Part shown: piece after piece, positions 1 to 8,937 of the stretch | How the letters are laid out: each line of letters opens with the position of its first letter | Position numbering within the stretch: position 1 is the stretch's first letter | From: Micrococcaceae bacterium Sec5.7 | GTDB lineage: Bacteria; Actinomycetota; Actinomycetes; Actinomycetales; Micrococcaceae | Length of the DNA: 64,000 bases | Direction of reading: 5' to 3' | Assembly (NCBI GenBank): GCA_039636785.1 | Contig: CP144169.1 | Location: 3,224,001 to 3,288,000 of the forward strand | The notes under the pieces: model-generated | Told to the model about the DNA's origin: nothing | The model's database searches: none | What the model saw: only the letters and a program-made list of their open reading frames with translations | Program-made: the position numbers and the translations under genes

Positions 1-1974
1 TGCCGCCGTCGTGACCGGATCCGCTGCTTGGACGGGGGCCGCCGCGAAGGAGGAAACGCCCGAACGGGAATGCGGCGCCGAGTTAAAGACCATAGTGGAA
101 GCTGAGTACGGATCACCGGCGAGTGCCTGCTGGGCTGAGCCGATGATGGAGTTCAGTTCCGTGGCGACAGCTTCGTAGGTCTCCACTGACTCGCGGTGCA
201 CCCAGGCGATGGAAGTGCCCGGCAGGATGTCATGGAACTGCAGCAGCAGGACCTTCTTCCAGATCCGGTCCAGGGCCTCGTAGGGGTACTCAAGACCCGT
301 CCGGATGCTGGCCGTTGCTGCCCAAAGCTCGGCCTCGTAAAGGAGGTGCTCGCTGCGGCGGTTGCCCTGCTTGTTCTTGGCCTGGGACGTGTACGTGGCG
401 CGGTGGTACTCGAGGTAGAGTTCGCCGGACCACACTGGTGGATTCTTGTATTCGTCCTGGGCGCCTTGGAAGAACTCGGCGGGGCTTTCCATGACCACGC
501 GGGGGGATCCCTCGAGGTTCTTGTTGCGCTCAGTGCGTGCCAGCATTTCGCGGGTGGGTCCCCCACCGCCGTCGCCCCAGCCAAACGGGGCCAGCGATCT
601 GGTGGCCGACCCTTTCTCCTGGAAGTTGCGGGCCGCGTGTGTCAGTTCCCGGCCGGACAGATCGGAGTTGTACGTGTCGATTGGAGGGAAGTGCGTGAAG
701 ACCTGGGTGCCGTCAATGCCTTCCCAGTTAAACGTGTGGTGGGGAAACTTGTTGACCGTGTTCCAGGAGATTTTCTGTGTCAGGAACCATTTCGATGCCG
801 AGAGCTTGACCAGCTGAGGCAACGCAGCAGAGTAGCCGAATGAGTCCGGCAGCCAGACTTCCTGCGTTTCAACGCCGAATTCCTCCAGGAAAAATCGTTT
901 ACCGTGGACGAACTGGCGTGCAAGGGCTTCGCTGCCGGGCATGTTGGTATCCGACTCCACCCACATTCCGCCCACCGGGATGAACTGGCCCGACGCCGCG
1001 TGTTCCTTTACCCGGGCGTAGACGTCGGGGCGCTGCTCTTTGAGCCAGGCCAGCTGCTGTGCCTGGGACATGGCGAACTTGAAATCAGGGTGGCTGTCCA
1101 TCAGGTTGACCACATTTGCCGCGGTCCGGGCAACCTTGCGCACGGTCTCGCGCAACGGCCAGAGCCAGGCCGAGTCGATGTGTGCGTGGCCGATAGCCGT
1201 CAGCCGATGGGAGCTGGCAACCGCAGGGCTCCCCAACACCTCTTTGAGCTGCCCGCGGGCGGCCAGGACAGTGGAATGGATGTCCTGCAAGTCGATGGCG
1301 TCCAGCGACGACTCCACTGCCCGCAGGATCTCGAATTTCCTCGGGTCACCCACGGCGAGTTCTGTGCTGAGTTCCCCCAGCGTCTGGAGGTCCTGGCACA
1401 GCTCCCACAGTTCCGTGTCGAAGATGCTGATGTCCGCGCGGGACAGCCGGTACAGCGGTGTGTTCCCGGCCGAGGCCTTCTCGCCAAGTGTGGTGGGACG
1501 GAAACCGTCGGGGCCGAGGACCATGGGGTTGGCTGCCGCCTCAACGTAGACCTCGAATTTTCCGTCGGGGGCTGTGTTGTCGTCCACCGGGATCCACTGG
1601 TTCCGTGGATTGAGGCCCTTGACGACGTTGCCGTCGGGCAAGTAGACGAGCCCTTCCGCGTGGAATCCGGGGCTTTCTTCGCCGAAACCGATGTTGAAAA
1701 CGACTTCGAGATCCATCCCGGCCGGCCGTTCCGGCAGGTCAGCGGTGAGGTGGAACCAGCTGGTGCCCCAGGCCGGTCCCCAAAGCTCGCCGACGTTGGC
1801 AGATTCGTAGCTCTGGGCGAACGCAGTCTGTGGCGACACCGGTTCACCGGCCCCTCCTTCCACGTGCCAGACCTCAATGTCGAGCTGAACGGCGGGAGTG
1901 TGGATTACGTCCTGCAGTCTTTCGGACAGGACGCGCGCCAAGCGGTCTTCAATAAGTTTACGGTCATCGTGCAT
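1..1974 (-). CDS. Alpha-mannosidase, glycoside hydrolase family 38 (5' part; runs off the left edge)
   Basis: Hydrolyses terminal alpha-mannosyl residues, probably in the cytoplasm since no signal peptide is seen. The first 658 codons are present; GH38 enzymes of this type are about 1,000 residues, so the C-terminal beta-sandwich part lies outside. A family N-terminal domain is followed by the GH38 barrel with the metal-binding motif GHAHIDSAWLWP (His265, Asp267) and the nucleophile motif WLPDSFGYS (Asp377). The ATG at 1974 is preceded by GGAG at proper spacing. It follows the GH5 gene by 75 bp on the same strand, so the two are probably co-transcribed and under the LacI-type operator upstream of that gene. 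The family assignment is firm; the linkage cleaved is not readable from sequence. Confidence 0.93.
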   Translation of the reverse strand, partial: MHDDRKLIEDRLARVLSERLQDVIHTPAVQLDIEVWHVEGGAGEPVSPQTAFAQSYESANVGELWGPAWGTSWFHLTADLPERPAGMDLEVVFNIGFGEESPGFHAEGLVYLPDGNVVKGLNPRNQWIPVDDNTAPDGKFEVYVEAAANPMVLGPDGFRPTTLGEKASAGNTPLYRLSRADISIFDTELWELCQDLQTLGELSTELAVGDPRKFEILRAVESSLDAIDLQDIHSTVLAARGQLKEVLGSPAVASSHRLTAIGHAHIDSAWLWPLRETVRKVARTAANVVNLMDSHPDFKFAMSQAQQLAWLKEQRPDVYARVKEHAASGQFIPVGGMWVESDTNMPGSEALARQFVHGKRFFLEEFGVETQEVWLPDSFGYSAALPQLVKLSASKWFLTQKISWNTVNKFPHHTFNWEGIDGTQVFTHFPPIDTYNSDLSGRELTHAARNFQEKGSATRSLAPFGWGDGGGGPTREMLARTERNKNLEGSPRVVMESPAEFFQGAQDEYKNPPVWSGELYLEYHRATYTSQAKNKQGNRRSEHLLYEAELWAATASIRTGLEYPYEALDRIWKKVLLLQFHDILPGTSIAWVHRESVETYEAVATELNSIIGSAQQALAGDPYSASTMVFNSAPHSRSGVSSFAAAPVQAADPVTTAA

Positions 1975-2049
1975 GGGTCAGACTCCGATCAGTCGGTGCG
2001 TACGTGTCATTGGGATTGCGCGTGAAGTGATGAAACCGGGGATCCAGCG

Positions 2050-3333
2050 CTAGCTGAGCATCCCTGCAGGCAGTGGTGCTCCGACTGCGCCGATAGACAG
2101 GACCTCGCTGATGCCCCGTGCGCCAAGGTGCTCGCTGTCCCGCGCTTTTGAGGCGAGAACCACTGTTGGCCGCGCGCCCGTCATGGCCAAGGACATCCAG
2201 GCGTCAAAGAACCGCCCGCCGGGGGCGCATTGCGAACGTCCCGGTGCTTGCTTTTCGTCTCCGACATCCAGCACAAGAGCCGTTGATCGCGGCTGTGCCG
2301 GCATGCCGGGGCGCACCTTGTACCCCTGGGCGAACTCGGACACGGCCACGCCCTGGGGCTTGAGAGTCTGGCCCGAGGTGAGCAGGCCGAGGGTGTACTC
2401 AAGTTCCGGGAAATCCGCCAGGGAACGGTCGACGTCATGCGAGGACCACCAGGTGACACCCCACAGGTTCTGACAATCCAGAGCGTATTCGAGGGTTCGT
2501 CTGGAGAACTCGGCGGCGTCTGAGGAGTGCACGTGCGGGCTCGGCGCCCCGACCTCCTGAAGCCATATAGGCAGGTACGGATCGGTGGACCAACCCCGGG
2601 CGACCTCGATCAGGTACTCAGCAAGGCGGAAACTCTGTTCGCTCATGCCCCCATACAGCTGGGCAGTGTTGTTGAAGATCCAGGAGTGGACAGTTGGCAT
2701 GGATCCGTGGCGCTCTGCCATGCCGGGCCTGAATCCGTGACTCCCGTCGAAGAAGGCGGCGTCGTACTCGGAATGGTGGTGCCAGGCATTCGGTGCCCCG
2801 GCAGCACACGCCGCGAGCATCGTCTCCAGCCAAAGGTCGGCCTGCTCCGGCGTGACACCGCTCTGTTCTGGATGCTGGGCAGAGCTGAACTGGCTGAACT
2901 CATTGCCCAAGCTCATCCCCAGGAAGTTGGGACGGTCGGACAGCGAGGACGCCATCGCAGTCAGGTAGGCTGCCTGTCCTTCGATGATCCGGGCATCCGT
3001 CATGAGGTTTTGCTGATGCCACGTCTGGGTCCAGGCCGGCAGGAAGTCGAAGCTGGACAGGTGCCCCTGAAGGCCGTCCACGGAAACATCCAGCCCGCGG
3101 TCCGCCGCGACGTCCACAAGACTAACCAGATCCTGCAGCGAGCGGCCGCGGATCAGAGTTCTGTTCGGTTGAAAATGGGGCCACAGCGCAAACACCCGGA
3201 TGTGGTCCATTCCCATCCCAGCGATCGCGTCGAGATCCCGTTTCACGAGGTCCAGATCGAAATCCAGCCAATGGTGGAACCACCCACAGGATGGCGTGTA
3301 ATTTACCCCGAACCTTGTCTGTTGATGACTCAT
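2050..3333 (-). CDS. GH5-like glycoside hydrolase (GH5_18-type beta-mannosidase candidate)
   Basis: A 427-residue TIM-barrel hydrolase without signal peptide. The acid/base motif SLGNEFSQF (Glu145) and nucleophile motif IWLQEVGAP (Glu260) are those of clan GH-A. The N-terminus (FGVNYTPSCGWFHHWLDFD) looks to me like the GH5_18 group, whose studied members act on the Man-beta-1,4-GlcNAc unit of the N-glycan core; this is recall, not an alignment. The start is ATG with a weak AGGG upstream. The gene begins the operon that continues into the GH38 mannosidase. A near-perfect LacI-type palindrome lies at 3492-3515 and a half-site at 3348-3360, just before the start. The specificity is inferred mainly from context; the GH-A fold is well supported. 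Confidence 0.8.
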   Translation of the reverse strand: MSHQQTRFGVNYTPSCGWFHHWLDFDLDLVKRDLDAIAGMGMDHIRVFALWPHFQPNRTLIRGRSLQDLVSLVDVAADRGLDVSVDGLQGHLSSFDFLPAWTQTWHQQNLMTDARIIEGQAAYLTAMASSLSDRPNFLGMSLGNEFSQFSSAQHPEQSGVTPEQADLWLETMLAACAAGAPNAWHHHSEYDAAFFDGSHGFRPGMAERHGSMPTVHSWIFNNTAQLYGGMSEQSFRLAEYLIEVARGWSTDPYLPIWLQEVGAPSPHVHSSDAAEFSRRTLEYALDCQNLWGVTWWSSHDVDRSLADFPELEYTLGLLTSGQTLKPQGVAVSEFAQGYKVRPGMPAQPRSTALVLDVGDEKQAPGRSQCAPGGRFFDAWMSLAMTGARPTVVLASKARDSEHLGARGISEVLSIGAVGAPLPAGMLS

Positions 3334-3491
3334 ATACCCTGCTTCGCTTACTAAACCGACTCGTCATGGGGCCAGGCCATCCATGCATCGGGGGACTTTG
3401 GTCCGCGTATCAACCCCAAGCTAATGCGCTCCAGTGGATGGTCCGCCCGCCTAGCTAAGACAATACAGACGACTTCTGCCGTTGCCTAGAG

Positions 3492-3515
3492 TTTTACTAA
3501 TCCGGTTTAGTAAAA
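3492..3515. promoter_or_regulatory. LacI-family operator upstream of the GH5-GH38 operon
   Basis: Inverted repeat with arms TTTTACTAA and TTTAGTAAAA around a TCCGG centre; 22 of 24 positions are symmetric. Its CG centre fits LacI-family binding. It lies between the 3' end of the lacI-like gene and the GH5 gene. A further half-site, TTACTAAACCGAC, is at 3348-3360. Confidence 0.75.
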
Positions 3516-3555
3516 TTAGCAATGTCTCGCCGACATCGCACGCGAAGAGGGTATT

Positions 3556-4605
3556 TCAGGCCTCGGTGGACCTGGCCCGGGCCCACAGGGGCGGTGCCGT
3601 ACTGGAGCGGACCGCCAGGACAGGCGTCGGCAGCTGAAGGCTTTCGACGGTTTCCGGATCGGCAATGGCCCTCAGCAGCGCTTTGGACACCTCGTGTCCA
3701 AATTCGAAGGTGTCACGGGTCAGCGCCGTAATGGATGGATTGGTCAGCTTGGTCAGGACGGAATCGTCGAAGGAAACGATCGAAAGTTCCCGTGGAACGC
3801 TGATGTTCATTTCCATCGCGATGCCAAGGCCAGCCAGAGCCATCACGTCGTTGTCGTAGATGATGGCAGACGGCCGCTCAGGCCGGGAAAGCAACTGCCG
3901 GGTCGCCGCCGCGCCCGCTGCGTCGCTGAAGTCAGTCGGCAAGGATTCAACGCCGGCAAGACTCAATCGTGCCGCGGAATCCGCCAGCGCCCGGATCCGG
4001 CGCTGGGTATGCTGGAAGGTTGGGAGGCCGCAGATATGCCCGATCCTCCGGTGACCGATGGCTGCCAGATAATCAACCACTGACAGCATTGCCGCACGAT
4101 CGTCCACCCAGACACTGGACAGAAGCCCGTGTTCACCGGGCCCCCCGACCACCACTGCCGGCATGGACAGTTCCTCCAGGACAGGGATCCGGAGATCATT
4201 TTCCTGCAGGTCAATGAGGATTACGCCGTCGACCCGGTGCTCATTCCACCACCGGCGATACGTTGCAATCTCAGCTTCCGAATCCTCGACGATCTGCATC
4301 TGCAGTGCGACTCCGGCCGTCGACAGGCCTGCCTGAATGCCCGAGATAAGCATTGAAAAGAAGGGCTCGACACTCAATGTCTTAGCCGGACGCGCAATTA
4401 CTAAACCGGTCACATCTGAGCGGGAACCGCTTAGGGCACGCGCGGCGCTGTGCGGCGACCAGTTCATGTCGGAAGCGACTTTGAGGATGCGGGCACGAGT
4501 TGCATCACTGACCCCGGGGCGCCCGTTGAGCGCAAAGGAAACAGCGCCGCGGGAGACTCCGGCTCGCGCCGCAATGTCTTCGATCCTCAGCCTGGATTTA
4601 GCCAT
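3556..4605 (-). CDS. LacI-family transcriptional regulator
   Basis: A 349-residue repressor: N-terminal helix-turn-helix (LRIEDIAARAGVSRGAVSFA, residues 6-25), hinge helix (PHSAARALSG), then a periplasmic-binding-protein-like sensor domain. The reading frame is open to 4704, but ATG at 4605 is chosen because it is preceded by AAAGGAG at good spacing and gives the usual LacI N-terminus MAKSRLRI. It is divergent from the ABC importer genes and flanked by ACTAA/TTAGT palindromes at 3492-3515 and 4747-4781, so it most likely represses both the mannosidase operon and the importer operon until a mannose-type oligosaccharide binds. A half-site TTACTAAACCGGT (4398-4410) lies inside its own coding sequence. 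Confidence 0.93.
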   Translation of the reverse strand: MAKSRLRIEDIAARAGVSRGAVSFALNGRPGVSDATRARILKVASDMNWSPHSAARALSGSRSDVTGLVIARPAKTLSVEPFFSMLISGIQAGLSTAGVALQMQIVEDSEAEIATYRRWWNEHRVDGVILIDLQENDLRIPVLEELSMPAVVVGGPGEHGLLSSVWVDDRAAMLSVVDYLAAIGHRRIGHICGLPTFQHTQRRIRALADSAARLSLAGVESLPTDFSDAAGAAATRQLLSRPERPSAIIYDNDVMALAGLGIAMEMNISVPRELSIVSFDDSVLTKLTNPSITALTRDTFEFGHEVSKALLRAIADPETVESLQLPTPVLAVRSSTAPPLWARARSTEA

Positions 4606-4746
4606 TTTTGCGCTCCTTTTGCTGCTTGCGTGCCACCCTCCAGAAGCGAAACAGAGGACTGCGCGCCTGAAATCGCCCAAACCAGGAGATGTGACCAACT
4701 TCATGTAAACCTCTTGACAGCCACCCAGTCCGGATGGTTGATTGTC

Positions 4747-4781
4747 ACTACTATATCGGTTTAGTAATCAACCGATATTAC
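4747..4781. promoter_or_regulatory. Double LacI-type operator between lacI and the importer operon
   Basis: Two overlapping palindromes. ACTATATCGGTTTAGT (4750-4765) matches the 3492 operator at most positions. Downstream, AGTAAT and ATTACT flank CAACCGAT. ATATCGGTT and AACCGATAT also form 9-bp arms. The block lies in the divergent promoter region, 40-75 bp before the solute-binding protein gene. A TTGACA hexamer is at 4714-4719. Confidence 0.7.
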
Positions 4782-4821
4782 TCTCCCACCCTTTGGCAAG
4801 ACATCCTGATGAGGAGTATAT

Positions 4822-6090
4822 ATGCGTAAGTATGCCCCCGGACTGGCCGCATTGGCGGCTGCATCCATGGCATTGGCGGGATGCGGTGGCACGAGCCAGG
4901 CAAAGCAGCCTGGCTCAGAGGCCATCGCCGGCGAAGTCAGCCTGCAGACCTGGTCCCTGACCCCCAAGTTCACCGACTATCTCAATGACGTCATCAAGGG
5001 TTTTGAAGCCAAGTATCCCGGCACCAAGGTCAAGCTCGTAGACCAGCCTGGCGACGGCTATTCAGAAAAGGTGCTGACCCAGGCCGGTTCCGGCACCCTG
5101 CCCGATGTCGTGAATCTGCCACCCGACTTCGCTCTGCCCCTCGCCAGGCAGGACATGCTTCTGGATGTGTCCGCGGTGGACGACACTCTCCATGACACAT
5201 ATGTGGCCGGAGGCCTGTCCGCCTTTGAATACAAAGGGCTGAACGGTACGTGGGGCTTCCCTTGGTACTTGAACACGGATGTCAACTACTGGAACACCGG
5301 CAAACTGAACGCCAACGGCCTCGACGGAAAGAACCCGCCGAAGACCACCGATGAGTTGTTTGAACAGGCCAGGATTCTGCACGACAAGTCCGGCGGCCAG
5401 GAATACCTGCTCAGCCGCAAACCCGGCGTCGACGACTTCACACGGGCAGGAATAGCCATCCTTGCCGAAGACGGCAAGAGCGTGGTTTTCAACACCGATG
5501 GGGCCGCGGCCCTGCTGGATAAATACCGCGACGCGTACAAGAACGGCTATATGCCGCCCACCGTGCTCAATAATGACTACCTCGGAAACTCCAAGCTCTT
5601 TACCGAAGGCAAGGTCGCCTGGACCACCGGCGGCGGCAACAGCATCCCCAGCTTCGAAAAGGACAACCCCAGTCTCGAGGGCAAGGTTGTTGCCACTCCG
5701 TCGCTGGATCTGCCGCCCCTGTACGTTCAGGGGCTGGCAGTCAGCAGCAAGAGCAAAAACCGGCCGGCCGCCGTCGCTCTGGCCAAATGGGTGACGAACG
5801 CAGAAAACCAGGGCAAGTTCGCGCACCTCGTTAACATTTTCCCCAGCACAAAGTCATCCGCCAGCGATCCATACTTTTCAATGAGCGACGGTACTCCCGC
5901 CAGCGATGCCAAGGTGCTGGCATTCAAGGGCCTGGAAACGGCCGGCAACCTTCAGCCCTACGAGATCAACGGCGCAATGTCCGACATCCTCAGCCAGCAG
6001 ATCGCCCTGGCCATCAAAGGCGATGTCTCCAGCAAGCAGGCCCTTGACGATGCAGCCGAGAAGATCAACCTGATGCTCTCCCGCGGCTAG
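4822..6090 (+). CDS. ABC sugar transporter, extracellular solute-binding lipoprotein
   Basis: Captures the oligosaccharide outside the membrane and delivers it to the two permeases encoded downstream. It is 422 residues. The signal peptide ends in a lipobox, LAGC (acylated Cys21), and the rest is a family 1 (MalE-like) binding domain; WGFPWYLNTDVNYWN is a typical ligand-cleft segment of that family. A strong GAGGAG precedes the ATG. It is the first gene of the plus-strand operon and lies next to the double LacI-type operator. No ATPase gene accompanies it, so a shared MsiK-type ATPase encoded elsewhere is presumably used. The substrate is inferred from the neighbouring mannosidases and GH18 enzyme. 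Confidence 0.93.
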   Translation: MRKYAPGLAALAAASMALAGCGGTSQAKQPGSEAIAGEVSLQTWSLTPKFTDYLNDVIKGFEAKYPGTKVKLVDQPGDGYSEKVLTQAGSGTLPDVVNLPPDFALPLARQDMLLDVSAVDDTLHDTYVAGGLSAFEYKGLNGTWGFPWYLNTDVNYWNTGKLNANGLDGKNPPKTTDELFEQARILHDKSGGQEYLLSRKPGVDDFTRAGIAILAEDGKSVVFNTDGAAALLDKYRDAYKNGYMPPTVLNNDYLGNSKLFTEGKVAWTTGGGNSIPSFEKDNPSLEGKVVATPSLDLPPLYVQGLAVSSKSKNRPAAVALAKWVTNAENQGKFAHLVNIFPSTKSSASDPYFSMSDGTPASDAKVLAFKGLETAGNLQPYEINGAMSDILSQQIALAIKGDVSSKQALDDAAEKINLMLSRG

Positions 6091-6139
6091 GAATTTCCCT
6101 CCAACCGCTCGCGAAAGGCATCCAGAAAGCTAGGAATCG

Positions 6140-7018
6140 ATGAAGTCCCACCGTTGGTTTACCCCCTGGGCCTTGGTCTTGCCAGCCCTGATCTGGCTGT
6201 TCGTCTTCAGTATCTGGCCAACCCTCAACACCATCCGGCTGTCGTTCACCAACACCAAGCCTCTCGGCGGCGGCGACTTCGTTGGGTTCCGCAATTTTGT
6301 TGATCTTTTCAAGGATGAACAGCTTGGCTACGCATTGCTGAACAGTGCGATTTACATGGTGGTCTGTTTGCCTCTGCTGACCATTGGCCCATTGCTGATC
6401 GCCATCCTGATCCAAAAGAAGCTGCCTGGAATTACGTTTTTCCGCACCGCCTTTTACACACCGGTCATTGCCTCCGCCGTCGTCGTGGGCCTCATGTGGA
6501 CGTGGCTGCTGGACGACAGGGGCCTGATCAACAACATGGCCTCCAGCCTGGGCTTCATTCAGGGCCCGCTTCCCTTTCTGACGGACCGGTGGCTCGTACT
6601 CTTTAGCGCCATCAGCCTCACCGTCTGGAAGGGGCTGGGATATTACATGATCATCTACGTCTCGGCCCTGGGCAATGTCCCCAAGGAACTGCATGAGGCT
6701 GCGGCAGTGGATGGCGCCAGCGTGGTCCGGCGCTTCTTCAACGTCACCCTGCCCAGCCTGCGCAACACGATTGTCCTGGTCAGCATCCTCGTCTCGGTGT
6801 CTGCGCTCAGGGTCTTCTCGGAGCTCTACATCCTTACCGGGTCAAAAGGCGGCCCTGGCGGCCAGGATATGTCCGTGGTCATGCTCATCCAGCAATACGC
6901 CCGGGGGTTCTACGGCGATCTGGGATACGCCTCAGCACTGAGCATCGTGCTGTTCGTCGTCACCATCGTCCCCATGCTGGTGCTTGTCCGGATCAATAGG
7001 AAGGCGAATGACCAGTGA
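6140..7018 (+). CDS. ABC sugar transporter permease, MalF/UgpA type
   Basis: A 292-residue inner-membrane permease with about six transmembrane helices starting at WALVLPALIWLFVFSIW. The EAA loop (ELHEAAAVDGASVVRRFFNV) docks the transporter ATPase. It starts with ATG 49 bp after the binding-protein gene and overlaps the next permease gene by 4 bp, so translation is probably coupled. It forms a heterodimer with the MalG-type partner. The fold and role are secure, the exact sugar is not. Confidence 0.92.
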   Translation: MKSHRWFTPWALVLPALIWLFVFSIWPTLNTIRLSFTNTKPLGGGDFVGFRNFVDLFKDEQLGYALLNSAIYMVVCLPLLTIGPLLIAILIQKKLPGITFFRTAFYTPVIASAVVVGLMWTWLLDDRGLINNMASSLGFIQGPLPFLTDRWLVLFSAISLTVWKGLGYYMIIYVSALGNVPKELHEAAAVDGASVVRRFFNVTLPSLRNTIVLVSILVSVSALRVFSELYILTGSKGGPGGQDMSVVMLIQQYARGFYGDLGYASALSIVLFVVTIVPMLVLVRINRKANDQ

Positions 7019-7935
7019 GCCTACAAAGCCAAACCCGGCCGGTTCCTTCACCCGCAAGGGACGTCCGCGCAGACGCACCCAGACCGAGACGGCGCCGCAG
7101 AAGTTTCAACAGCACCTCCCGGCAGGAGATAGTCCTCCGCTACGTCCTGCTGGTCTTCATTCTGTTTATCTGTGTGGGCCCCTTTCTGTGGGAACTCTCC
7201 ACCTCGCTGAAGGGCGCCGGCGAAGACATATACACCACAACGCCTTCGTTCATACCGGAGCAGCCCACGCTGGATAACTACACCGCCGTTTCCAACGCCA
7301 TTCCCGTCATGGGGTACATCGGCAACTCCCTGACTGTGGCGGCGTTGAGCATCACCGGAAATGTTTTTGGCGCTACCCTTGCCGGGTTCGCCATGGCAAG
7401 GCTGAAGTTCCGGTTCCGGAAGATCGTGATCGGCGCATTCCTCGCTACTCTGGTCCTTCCCGGCGAGGTCACTATCGTGTCGCAGTTCGTGACCATCAAG
7501 GATCTGGGTCTGGCTGACACCCTGCTGGGAGTGGCGCTGCCAGGCATGATCGCCGCGCTGAACGTCCTGCTGATGTACAACGCATTCCGGGCCATCCCGG
7601 AGGAAATTGACCAGGCCGCCGTCATGGATGGCGCCAATGTCTGGCAACGTTTGCGATTCATCGGCCTGCCATCGGTCAAGGGAACGCTCGCCGTGATCAT
7701 CATCTTCACCTTCATCGGGGCGTGGGACGACTTCCTCTGGCCGCTCATCGTCCTGACCGACCCCCAGAACTTCACCCTGACCATAGGTCTGCAGTATCTG
7801 GCCAGCACGTTCAGCACCGACCAGCGGCTCGTTGCAGCAGGCGCCATGATCGCGTTCATCCCCGTCGCCGTCGTTTTTGCATCCCTGCAACGGTGGTTCT
7901 TCAAGGGCGTGGGAGAAGGCGCAGTCAAGGGCTAG
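7015..7935 (+). CDS. ABC sugar transporter permease, MalG/UgpE type
   Basis: A 306-residue permease. A basic, proline-rich N-terminus of about 40 residues precedes the first membrane helix (YVLLVFILFICVGPFLW). The EAA motif is EIDQAAVMDGANVWQRLRFI. The GTG start overlaps the stop of the preceding gene (GTGA), the normal arrangement for a translationally coupled permease pair. It ends 48 bp before the GH18 gene. Confidence 0.92.
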   Translation: MSLQSQTRPVPSPARDVRADAPRPRRRRRSFNSTSRQEIVLRYVLLVFILFICVGPFLWELSTSLKGAGEDIYTTTPSFIPEQPTLDNYTAVSNAIPVMGYIGNSLTVAALSITGNVFGATLAGFAMARLKFRFRKIVIGAFLATLVLPGEVTIVSQFVTIKDLGLADTLLGVALPGMIAALNVLLMYNAFRAIPEEIDQAAVMDGANVWQRLRFIGLPSVKGTLAVIIIFTFIGAWDDFLWPLIVLTDPQNFTLTIGLQYLASTFSTDQRLVAAGAMIAFIPVAVVFASLQRWFFKGVGEGAVKG

Positions 7936-7983
7936 CCCCGTCGCAGACCACAATTCCAACAACACGAAAGACTGGAGTCCCTC

Positions 7984-8919
7984 GTGAAAACAAACCCCAC
8001 TACCCGTTGGCGGCTGGCGGCCGCTGCCGGAGTCCTCGCAATATCCGGTGGCCTCATGATGGCCCCGCCGGCGAGTGCCGTGGAAGACGATCACCGCGTG
8101 GTTGTCTACTACCAGACGCAATACAACAACGGTCAATATGTCTCCCCTAAGCCCCTGACAGACAGGCGCACTGGCGTGACGCACCTGATCGTGGCCGCCA
8201 TCCACGTCAACGGCACCCCAGGGGACATCAAGCTGAACGACGACGCTCCCTCGGATGCCAAGTTCGATCCGATGTGGCAGGACCTTGCCGGGATGAAACG
8301 CAATGGCGTCAAAGTTCTTGGGATGCTCGGCGGGGCCGCCCAGGGCAGCTATCAGCGCCTGGAACCGGAAACATTCGACACCTACTACCCCGCGCTGAAG
8401 GCCATGATCGGCAAGTACGGGTTTGACGGCCTCGACCTGGACGTCGAAGAGAACATGTCCCTCACCGGCATTGAGAACCTGATCGACCATCTCAAACTGG
8501 ACTTCGGCAAGAGCTTCATCATCACTCTGGCTCCCGTTGCTACCGCCCTGGCTGCCGGCGGCAATCTGTCTGGGTTCGACTACGACCAGCTGTACAGGGG
8601 CCGCGCCACTTCCATCAACTGGTTCAACACGCAGTTCTATTGTGGCTGGGGTTCCCTGTCCTCCACCGCCGGATATGAAGCAATCATCGGCCGTGGAGTG
8701 GTGCCTGCCAGCAAAGTTGTGGCTGGCACCTACACCACAACAGAGGGGTGCTCCGGCTACGTTCCCATGCCAACGCTGAAGACGACCATCAAGTCCTTGA
8801 CCCGCATCTATCCGGACTTTGGCGGCGTGGCTTCATGGGAATACTTCAACTCCTTGCCGGGCGGAACAAACGCGCCCTGGGAATGGGCCCGACACGTCAG
8901 CCGCGCCATGAAACCCTGA
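7984..8919 (+). CDS. Secreted GH18 glycosidase, endo-beta-N-acetylglucosaminidase-like
   Basis: A 311-residue exported enzyme. The Sec signal peptide ends near PPASA-VEDD and is followed by a single GH18 barrel. The catalytic DxxDxDxE motif is intact as DGLDLDVEE (catalytic Glu155, assisting Asp153). The segments VVVYYQTQY, GVTHLIVAAIHVN and LGMLGGAAQGSY recall GH18 proteins annotated as Endo-T-like endoglycosidases rather than processive chitinases, and there is no chitin-binding module. The GTG start has GGAG six bases upstream. Lying inside the importer operon and beside three mannosidase-type genes, it most likely cuts the chitobiose core of high-mannose N-glycans outside the cell. A short chitinase remains possible. 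Confidence 0.85.
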   Translation: MKTNPTTRWRLAAAAGVLAISGGLMMAPPASAVEDDHRVVVYYQTQYNNGQYVSPKPLTDRRTGVTHLIVAAIHVNGTPGDIKLNDDAPSDAKFDPMWQDLAGMKRNGVKVLGMLGGAAQGSYQRLEPETFDTYYPALKAMIGKYGFDGLDLDVEENMSLTGIENLIDHLKLDFGKSFIITLAPVATALAAGGNLSGFDYDQLYRGRATSINWFNTQFYCGWGSLSSTAGYEAIIGRGVVPASKVVAGTYTTTEGCSGYVPMPTLKTTIKSLTRIYPDFGGVASWEYFNSLPGGTNAPWEWARHVSRAMKP

Positions 8920-8937
8920 CCATGCTGAAAGCGATAG

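Noticed and set aside
904-2025. A 373-codon plus-strand open frame at the left end
   Set aside because: Antisense to the GH38 mannosidase, whose catalytic motifs read correctly on the minus strand.
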